Assembly: GCA_012845835.1 (NCBI GenBank)
Contig: JABAKD010000018.1
Location: forward strand, 5,821,862-5,885,861
Direction: 5' to 3'
Origin: Undaria pinnatifida
Taxonomy: Eukaryota; Sar; Phaeophyceae; Laminariales; Alariaceae
DNA length: 64,000 nt
In this document: one piece after another, positions 55,537-64,000 of the stretch
Numbering within the stretch: the first letter of the stretch is position 1
Layout: each line of letters starts with the position of its first letter
Notes under the pieces: model-generated
The model's input: only the letters and a program-made list of their open reading frames with translations
Databases searched by the model: none
Told to the model about the DNA's origin: nothing
Made by a program: the position numbers and the translations under genes

Positions 55537-58363
55537 ATGGAATCAAACGCAACTTCTGGGATGAATTTCAGAGCCAACTTCCCCCCCGAGACCACTGGGG
55601 CACACACAAACGAAAATGCCGGCTTTCGACTGATCTCGTCGATATTTTTTTTCCATAGACGCGTCGCTCGGAGTTTCTACTCTTCTTCTCCTCGCGGTGG
55701 AGACAACCAGTCAACTGAAAAAAATCCCTGAGGGGGTGTGTTGTCTTGCGTGTTAACCGTATGCCGGTGCAGGGCTCTTCACGGGTAACGATCCGTCCCG
55801 CGGGTCAAATAAGGGTTTTTTCGAAAACGCGCGGGTGAGTCGGGTCTGGTCGGTCGGGTCGGGTCGGGTCGGGTCGGGTCGGGTCGGGTCGGGTCTGGCC
55901 AGGAAGTTTTCAAAATCACATGGGTCGGAGGTGTTCGAAATCTCACGTGTCGGGTCGGATCGGGTCAGGAATTTCTAAATATCACGGGTCGGGTCGGGTC
56001 AACCTGACCCGATCCGACCCGCGAGAAGAGATCCGATCCATGAAAAGCCCTGAATATGTACGGCGGTGTTATTCTCTGTCTACGTGCGTATATTATTGTG
56101 TTTTGTTCACGAGATATATTCAGGATGGCAAGATAAAATCTCGTTGTCAATTAGTTGCTCACGCCCCGTCCAAGTCTGTTGATGGATGAGCTTCGACGAC
56201 AATGAATATAGTTCGTTTTTCGTTTGATCTTGGAAGAAGAGTGGTAACATTTTTCAGTTTTCTTGCCGTCATTGAAATGAGTATACCAAGGGTGCAGGCC
56301 CAAGTTCGCATTTGTTTCGTTACATCGTAGTCTACGACAACAATGTTTCCGTGTGAAAAAAGATATTCCATGGGTTCGCTTTAAACTGGCTACGATTGGT
56401 TGCTTGTTTTCGATGTGCTCGTAGGCATATATATATCCGAAGGGAGAACTTGTATATACAAGCTACACTACTGTAGTTCCGAGGGGAGTCGCCGACCTAT
56501 TTCCTTAATGAGGACGCACAGCCCGTAACACGCGCGGTCGGAGTATCACACAGCTTGCAAAGATGAGTTTCGAAAAAGATCTTCGAGCTCACAGCTGGAG
56601 TGTTTTTTTATTTTTATTATATATACATATATATACATTTGTCATGAGACGGCGGCAGCGTACGGTAGGCCCGTGACGGCCGGCCGGCTTCGGTAAAGAC
56701 CCAGGCTTCGATAGGGGGGTCTCTTTTCGGGATTTTTTTTTCTCGGTGGCCCGGAGTCACTCGCGCGAGTGACCCCCTGTTCCTTTGCGGTCTTAACCCC
56801 TTTAGAGCCCGAAAATCCCCCCCCCCTGTACTAAATTGGAGTAATTTTGTCCCCAAAAGAGTTTTCAGTTGTAAAAGCGTCAATTTTTTTCTTGTTTTTA
56901 ACTTCGCGACTTAATCCGCAAAGCAGTAATTAGCCACGCCGCGTCAAGTATATCGCGTACAGTATTTTCGTCAGTGAGGTGCAGAGTCACTCGTGCGAAT
57001 GACTCAAATCTATGAATGAAAAAGGGGGGCTTATTAGCAATTAGCATCCCCCCTACCGTAGCCTTGGTCTTAACGCTTTTACAACTGGAAACTCGTTTTC
57101 GGGGACGAATCACTTGGAATTAGTATAGGGAGAGGGCTTCGTTTTTGGGGTGCTAAAGGGATTAATGTTGATGAGGGAGAAGCTCCTAACGGTGTAACTG
57201 AATGACGTCTTTTTTTTTTTTTTTTTTTTTCTTCACGTCGCAAAAAGAACTGCATTGTCTCCTGACTCCTTATCCCGTACATGTGTTTCCTCGAATCGCA
57301 TCACGTTACAGAGTGGGCCCTACCGATTCAAGGTCAGCCCGTGACAGCCCGAAACAGATGCTCTCATCAACCCCTTTACAACTGGAAACCCGTTTTTGGG
57401 GACAAAATTACTTGGATTTAGTATAGGGAGGGGCTTGGGGGCCCTGAAGGGGTTAGGTACGCGTTGCTCTTCTCTGTGATGGGCAACATGAAGCTTTTAG
57501 TATGAACTCATCTCACGCTAGGAGTGCAACATAAGGTTTTGGGCGGCCCGGTATAAGGAGCTCCATATCTCATCCGAAACATGATTTCGAAGACATTCCT
57601 TCGCCCAACCCCACTGAGGTCTGTCTGTCTCTATGCGCTGGCTAGGCCCGGCACAAATAGACCTATATCCTTAATGAGGACACACAACTCGTAATGCGCG
57701 CGATCGGAGTATCACACACAGCTTGCAAAGATGAGTTTCGACGAAATCTTCGATTTCACAGCTGGAGTGTATTTTAATTTTTATAAAATGTATCGTAAAG
57801 CTAATTTTCCAACGGATACGAGTTAGTTCCACGTTTGAGCAGCTCAACCGGTGAGGCATACCCTTTTTTCGGCTCGGAAAGTGCAACTCCGTGTGTACCG
57901 TGTGGGATGATTCTATGGCCGGGTACGCCGATTCGACCGCTCTCGTAGGTCGCGAGTGTTCTTATCTTCAAGGATGCTTCTAACCTGTTCACAATTTGTA
58001 CGATTTTCCGAGTGTTCTTATCTTCAAGGATGCTTCTAACCTGTTCACAATTTGTACGATTTTCCTCGCAGTCTAGCTCCAGGTGTTATTTTCCCGTGTC
58101 GGGAGTGCGGTCCTAATAAACAGGGATATATCAGGGATTACACTGCATATCGTAGGCAGCCTGCAGCTGTACTTGCGGGGCTCCCGTCTCTCGTTGGCGT
58201 GCGATATTCGCCTTTGCCATGTTATGAAATCCTAAAATCCTCACTCAGTAAACAAATCGGTTTACTGTTCGCGAATCTCTGCGGTGTGTGTTCTTCACCT
58301 TATTGAGCCGATATTTTGGATGTTTTCACCCAGCTGATCTAGAAGACAGCTAGTAATATTCTT

Positions 58364-58424
58364 AAGCTCCAGAGTGACTGGAGCCTGTCCTGTGACCGCG
58401 GACTTGATAATGCGAGTTAATGTG

Positions 58425-58506
<82 letters not shown>

Positions 58507-58530
58507 CGACAACGACAACGACAACAACAG
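58364..58530 (+). mobile_element. SINE-2 copy, 5' truncated, long (AAC)n tail
   Basis: CCAGAGTGACTGGAGCCTGT then CCTGTGACCGCGGACTTG and about 100 bp of AAC triplets. Confidence 0.8.
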
Positions 58531-59835
58531 CAGTACCAAGTACTTGTATCAAGCGGGGCTTCATCACAGCCCAAACACACACACAAAAAGGAACACATGA
58601 ATCAGTCTCTGGTCCCAGGCTGCCTTTCACTGCTGGCAAGCTGTGTGTGTTATTCGTTGTTTCTGTCATACCCATCGATATTCAGCACACGAAAGCCGTC
58701 CAAGGGAATGGGGGCAGGGGGGGCAACAGGAGGAATAGAAGGGAGACCGCGGTGGACGAAGGCAGGAAGGAGATGGCAGACAGGGTAGCAAGGTACCAGG
58801 CCGACTAGTAGGTACATAGCACTTTTCGTCTTTCTCTGGGGTATTTTTTTCCCCTTTGTTCCCTCCTTGCGCGTCCAGGTTTTTGGCTCGTGTTCGGATT
58901 ATCTTATTTTGGTTTTACTTTACTTTATTTTATTTCATTTTATTATGTTTCTTTTCCGAGCTTTGGCTCTCCTTTCCGGTGGGGTTGTTTCTTCGATTTC
59001 CCCTTCATTTTGTTTGTTCATTTTTTGTTTTATTTTTATCTTTGTTTTTATTTGTTTTCTTATTTTGTTTTTGTTTTTTGTTTTTGTTTTTGTTTTTGTT
59101 TATTTCGTATTTCTCTCTTCCAATGTATTTCTGTTGCTGACGTATGTATGTTGTGCCTGTCGTACCCAGTACTAGGGCATGACATTGCGTTGTCGAATGC
59201 ATTACAATGCATTATCTCTGTGTCGTGGCTTGTGACCACAGAGCTGATCTTTCTAGGGTGAAGAATCAGTACGGACACTGGGTGTGCTGGATGTCGACGA
59301 GTAGAAGAACGGTTTAATGTGAAGAACACACACACACACACGCAGAGTGTCTGCGCCGATCTACGTATGTATATGCTATGGCATATTTAACGAAATGAAA
59401 ACGTATGTGTGCCTGGTACGACCTTTAGGTTCCTGTCACGAGCCTGTCACCGCACCAGGTTACCTTTGTCTTTCCGTCCTGTTTCCCTATTTTTTCTTTG
59501 TTTCCTTCTTCTTTCCAATTGATTTTTCCTTTTGGTCTTTCGTTTTCATTTTTTCTTTTCCTTTTTTTTTTTTTACTGCAAATAATCTGGTTTGCTGGCT
59601 CGCATGATGTTTTGTTTTTTGCCCGCGTGCTCATTGCGGTTGGCATTTGCATCTGGCCAAATCACCTTACTGTTTTTGCAATATGTGAGTGTCTGTCTGG
59701 TACTTTGTGACCACAGAGATCGTCTCTCTTCCTATGAGGCATCAGCACGGACACTGGCTGTGCTAGATATAACGATGGGCAATGCGGTTGTTGAGTTCAC
59801 TTGTTTAGCTCATCCCCACAACGCACGGTCGCTTA

Positions 59836-60207
59836 TTGGTACTCGTAGCTCGTATTGGTCTTCTTCTTGTGGTTTCACGTATTGTTATTGACAACGTGAA
59901 AGTATACTCCATCTTTGAGGTCGAAGACTTCGAAGATTTCGTCTCGAAGCTATTGGTCTTTGCAAGCGGAGATACTTCGATCGAGCGTATTACTGCTTTG
60001 GTGACAAACATGGTAATCGTACTGCAGTACCAGGCAATCGTACGAGTATGTAGATTGGACAACGCAATCTATCATCCCCAACAGATCCGGGTCCATTTCT
60101 CCCAGCTTCGATACGATTTGCCCTATCCTGGAAAAACTTTTGCGTACCTGAGTATAACTCCATCGACGTCGAGCAGACTACGAGAACAAGGGATGGGGGC
60201 GTGGTAG
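59836..60207 (+). CDS. Weak candidate open frame
   Basis: 124 codons with moderately natural composition (EVEDFEDFVSKLLVFASGDT). No recognised domain and no supporting splice or neighbour evidence. The other strand is also open, so this may be chance. Confidence 0.2.
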   Translation: MVLVARIGLLLVVSRIVIDNVKVYSIFEVEDFEDFVSKLLVFASGDTSIERITALVTNMVIVLQYQAIVRVCRLDNAIYHPQQIRVHFSQLRYDLPYPGKTFAYLSITPSTSSRLREQGMGAW

Positions 60208-60369
60208 ATGTTAGACATGTCACTGCTGTATCGCAATAGCTTTCTGTGGTCACAACTGCTGCTGCATAATATCACCATCTTGCCGGAGGGTCCCCCAGAA
60301 GATGTGTTCCGCCTACGCTAGCTGTCCCTTGAGTACGCTGCTACACGCGGGGGGTAGAGCAGCACCTCG

Positions 60370-60427
60370 GGCAGCAGCAGCAGCAGCAGCAGCAGCAAGC
60401 AGCAGCAGCAGCAGCAGAAGCAGCAGC
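60370..60427. repeat. (CAG)n microsatellite
   Basis: About 18 CAG triplets with one AAG interruption. Confidence 0.9.
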
Positions 60428-60785
60428 TATTTTTTTCTATACACGCTCCAACTTTTTTTGCCGCAGAACAGCAGCAAGCGGCACAGGCTTTGTTTTCACG
60501 AATAATTTTTTGCAGGTGATGTGGGGCCTTTCCCCCCATCGCTGATTGGTTGATTTCCTAAAGAGTTTTTTTCCCAGAAAACGACCATGGGACATTTTTT
60601 TTCCAATTCTACGTCTAAAATTTTGCCAGTCCCAGGCCTAACAGTAGTTTGTTAGTGGATACCACCTGCTGCCGCGTGCTCATATACTGATTGTGGAGTA
60701 CCTGGTATATGGTACGCCTCCGAGTGCCCGATCCGATCAGGTAGTCGACGCACTGCTCTTTACTGTCTGTCTATTAAATAATAAT

Positions 60786-60793
60786 TGTTGTTG

Positions 60794-60875
<82 letters not shown>

Positions 60876-61005
60876 CTCAACATTAACTCGCATAGTCAAC
60901 TCCGTGGTCACAGGACAGGCTCCTGTCACTCTGGAGCTGAGGAATACCCCAAGGGCAAAACACAACCAAACCACACGTGGTACACGCATACATGTCATAT
61001 CGTGG
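60786..61005 (-). mobile_element. SINE-2 copy with (GTT)n, the tail of the minus-strand element
   Basis: (GTT)n at 60786-60875, then the ATTAACTCGCATAGTCAACT then CCGTGGTCACAGGAC body. Confidence 0.78.
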
Positions 61006-61436
61006 CTGAACATATTTCTAGTTCTTCGCGGTGGAAGCTGAAGAAGGCGACGTCGGCTTAAGGCAAATAGCTTTCGCTGTAAACTGCTCTTTTTTTATCC
61101 CTGTGTTGAGCGGGAGTGCTTTGGACGACTGCCGTGTTCTTGGGTTATTTTCTGCGGTTGGTTGTCGGGGTTGCTTCTTTCCTTGGGTTTGCCAAAACGC
61201 TGAGTGTAAGCTCTTCAATCGAACGGCCGTTCCCGCTTTTGGTTTTCTGACCAGCGTGATTTATGTTGTGGTTGGCTTCACGTTCGGTTATCATGCTTAG
61301 TATTTCCTTTGATTGGATTCCGGGTGTTTTTCCTTCATGGGGGTCACAATCTGTGTACGTTAGCAACTGAGCTAAATCGACACGTGACGCGTATGAAAAT
61401 ACGTGGAAGTGTGGTGAGCTAAATCTTTATTTTTCC

Positions 61437-62325
61437 CAGGGCTTTTCACGGGTCGGGTCAAATCTCGCGGGTCGGGTCGGGTCGGGTCGGGTCAGCTGAC
61501 CCGACCCGACCCGCGAGATTTTCGAGACGTCTTGACCCGACCCGACCCGACCCGCGAGATTTTCGAGACGTCTTGACCCGACCCGACCCGACCCGCGAGA
61601 TTTTCGAGATGTCTTGACCCGACCCGACCCGACCCGCGAGATTTTGAAATCGTCCTGACCCGACCCGACCCGACCCGCGACAATCCGGGTGACCCGCGAG
61701 ATTCGGGTCGTCTGGCGGGTCACGTGAACTTGACCCGTGACATTTCTCACGGGTCAAAGTCAAAAAGTCACGGGTCAAAGCATGTATACCTCGGTCGGTT
61801 GGTTGGTCCTTGGTCCCTCGTACTTTTCCCAGTATGTCGTGTTCTCTGCGTTTTTCACCGGCATTGTTTGCAGCTGATGATTATGTTGTCATGTGGTGAG
61901 CGCGCGAGGAATAGGAAAGAAACCGCAACCCACATGCATGGACATGCCCGTACCGTTAGACCACCGGGTCGACCCGACGAGCGACCCGACGAGCGACCCG
62001 ACGAGCGACCCGACGAGCGAGCTAGTTATAATTTACAAGTGCAATCTCCGGCCCCGGCAAGCAGCCTAGCTGAGCCGCCTCCGGCAGCAAGCCCACAACT
62101 GGGGCGGTGGATCTGTCAGCAGGGAGGGGGTGCGATCCGCGAGGATGCGTTGTCTGCTGCTGCTGGTGCTTGCTGCTGCCAGGGTGCTGCTGCTGCTGTG
62201 CTGCTGCTGTGCTGCTGCTGCTGCTGCTGCTTGCTGCCGCTGCTGCTTCGACAACGGCTGCTCTTCTTCTTCTTGCTTTTTACGTTTGGTCACATTTCGT
62301 ACTGGTATGACAATTCTCGAGCTAG

Positions 62326-62359
<34 letters not shown>

Positions 62360-63196
62360 ACTGCTGTATCTATCTTTCTATCTGTGCAGTCTCCAGCCCC
62401 GGCAAGCAGCCTAGCTGAGCCGCCTCCGGCAGCAAGCCCACAACTGGGGCGGTGGATCTGTCAGCAGGGGCTGCGATCCGCGAGAATCCGGGGTCTGCTG
62501 CTGGTACTTGCTGCTGCCAGTGCTGCTGCCGCTGCTGCTTCGACGACGACTGCCCTTCCTTGCCTTTTTACGTTTGGTCACTTTTCGTGCTGGTATGAAC
62601 GTAATATTACTGCTGTTGTTACGGCTTCAGTAGGTACGGGATTCGCGTCACACTGCTGTATGCCTTGTTACGAGTAGCTAGGGGTACTGTTTGGTGATTG
62701 TTCTGCACGCTGTGATGACATATGATCGGAGCATCGGCACGAGGGAGGCAGGAAGCCGGAATGTTTGTATTTTATTGGCGGACCCGCGGGCCCGACCCGC
62801 GGGGCGCCTACACGGCATCAACGTGGCTCTCAGCTGTAAGTTTGAAAAAGGCGGATCCGCCGGCTAGATCCGCGGGTTGGACCCGCGGGTCAGCCCAAAA
62901 CAACTCACGGGTCATTATGGCTTGACCCGCGAAGTGACCCGTATCTCGCGGGTCATGACCCGACCCGACCCGCGAGATTTTGAAAACCTCTTGACCCGAC
63001 CCGACCCGACCCGCGAGATTTTGAAGCCTTTTGACCCGACCCGACCCGACCCGCGAGATTTTGAAAACCTCTTGACCCGACCCGACCCGACCCGTGAGAT
63101 TTTAAAACGTGATGACCCGACCCGACCCGACCCGCGAGATTTTGAAACCCCCTTGACCCGACCCGCGGGTCGGGTCATGACCCGTGAAAAGCCCTG
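61437..63196. mobile_element. Non-autonomous hAT-like element, 1,760 bp, TSD ATTTTTCC
   Basis: Ends CAGGGCTTTTCACGGGTC and GACCCGTGAAAAGCCCTG. ATTTTTCC lies at 61429-61436 and 63197-63204. Removing the element restores repeat R7 (TTTTTCCCCATCCGCCGGAGG, as at 42550). An 8-bp duplication and CAG..CTG ends are hAT features. The inside has GACCC blocks separated by GCGAGATTTTGAAAAC spacers, CGACGAGCGACC repeats (61975-62022), two copies of a 250-bp CAG-rich segment (62041 and 62386, period 345) and (CTA)n. No transposase; the long plus-strand frame is low complexity. Confidence 0.88.
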
Positions 63197-63288
63197 ATTT
63201 TTCCCCATCCGCCGGAGGATAATATATATATATATATTTATGCTCGCTCGTAAAATGGAAAGGTCGTTGTGGGAATTCTCCAGTCCGG

Positions 63289-63364
63289 CTGCCGGCGGGG
63301 ATTCGAATGTCTGCGTCGGGTCGTTGGCATCGAAAACTGCCGTCTACTGAGCTATTACCGGCGG
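63289..63364 (-). ncRNA. tRNA-like sequence, probably degenerate
   Basis: Minus strand GCCGGTAATAGCTCAGTAGA ... ACATTCGAATCCCCGCCGGC. The acceptor pairs 6 of 7 with one wobble, the A box TAGCTCAGTAG fits, and the B box ATTCGAATC is one base off. The T stem does not pair, so it may be a tRNA pseudogene. Confidence 0.4.
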
Positions 63365-63662
63365 AGCTTCTCTTTTCCCTTGTAAAACATGAGTAAATGA
63401 ACTTGGGAGTCAGTCAAGGTAGTTCATGCCAGGCCCATACTCGCATTTGAAAACCGATTACATCACATGCCGCCCAGGCAACAATTGATAGGGAACCTAA
63501 CCAACAAATCACAACGCAAACAAACCCGAGAAAGACAATACTAACGAAGAAATAAAAGGAAAAATGAGAGAAGTAGGAAACGAACCGAGGAAGATAATAC
63601 GTATCATACGTGAATTTTTTTGTAGACTAACAGAAGGGGAGTGCAGCGAGGTCAGGCCGGCT

Positions 63663-63965
63663 TCTTTTTTTTTGCACACTTCTACTTTCCAGCTTCTGGA
63701 CAAGCCGTGGTCACAGGTGTCGTCCCTTCTTCCCCCCGGTTCTTGCCTTCAATTTTTATCGCGCATAGGGTTCAGCAATGCCACTGCACGTCGATGTTTT
63801 CATCGAGTGTTGCTAACTCACGCTCTCGTGCTTACCGCAAGTCAGTTTGTGCAAGAAAAAGTCCCCACGAATGCATACGAGTATGTACTCGAGGGGATTC
63901 GAGCTCACGAAACTGATATACACCAGGCTCGAGGATAACCTGCTACGCCACCGGGGCGAACCGGC
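63663..63965 (-). mobile_element. SINE-1 copy 4, best Pol III boxes
   Basis: A box TGGCGTAGCAGG (63950-63939), B box GAGCTCGAATCCCC (63906-63893), A-rich tail at the low-coordinate end. Confidence 0.85.
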
Positions 63966-64000
63966 CAGCTGCACAACCCTAACCCTCCGAACATAAACCA

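Noticed and set aside
58295-58808. Val- or Thr-run frames
   Set aside because: Translation of (AAC)n.
58867-59175. Phe/Leu-rich membrane protein
   Set aside because: T-rich low-complexity DNA (TTTTG repeats) gives Phe/Val/Leu runs in all forward frames.
61724-62677. 317-codon plus-strand frame inside the hAT-like element
   Set aside because: Low complexity (Cys/Ala/Tyr runs from GCT and CTA repeats), duplicated segment, no transposase motif.

Overview
The window is eukaryotic nuclear DNA, most likely from a photosynthetic stramenopile with a secondary red plastid, possibly a brown alga or relative. The genes have many small exons in repeat-filled introns. Exon-intron joins are GT-AG plus at least two GC-AG. 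One gene starts with a stramenopile-type bipartite plastid leader (signal peptide, then Phe at the predicted cleavage site). There is an FNIP-type repeat protein and a short TTAGGG-like tract. I see no prokaryotic operon structure, rRNA or CRISPR. Taxonomy is inference.

Region 0.3-14.3 kb, minus strand: an 8-exon partial gene for a UDP-sugar pyrophosphorylase (14300 down to 327; the last exons lie left of position 1). Every exon joins in frame and follows the order of the plant enzyme. The introns (0.65-6 kb) hold SINEs, MITEs, a 157-bp tandem array and a 143-bp tandem array. They also hold degenerate copies of the neighbouring exon's edge together with its splice site.

Region 14.3-27.6 kb: mostly mobile or degenerate DNA. 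It has a 1.4-kb near-palindrome (16.3-17.7 kb) carrying two inverted copies of a coding segment, a second inverted repeat, a TIR element (18963-19828) with a captured coding-like fragment, and weak exon remnants at 19.8-23.7 kb. Several MITE copies follow. Region 27.6-29.15 kb, plus strand: the long 3' exon of an FNIP/WP-repeat protein, without its own start.

Region 30-43 kb: dense MITE insertions (30-35 kb), then a 6-exon minus-strand gene (42835 down to 35511). It joins in frame from ATG to stop into a 319-residue protein of unknown function. Its introns contain (AAT)n, GACCC-rich hAT-like elements and SINEs. Region 43-64 kb: mostly repeats, with a divergent pair of predicted first exons (minus 49005, mitochondrial-type leader; plus 49564, secretory signal peptide) and tRNA-like Pol III sequences. 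A 1,760-bp hAT-like element (61437-63196) has an 8-bp target duplication.

The repeats fall into recognisable families. MITE-A has ends GACGCGTGCTACGATAGAGG and 4-bp target duplications. MITE-B has ends TTCTACGGTAGC. MITE-C is about 90 bp and duplicates TTAA. The hAT-like elements have CAGGGCTTTTCACGGGTC ends. SINE-1 has tRNA A and B boxes, SINE-2 has an (AAC)n tail, and other short families are present. Nested insertions give exact target-site duplications for several of them.
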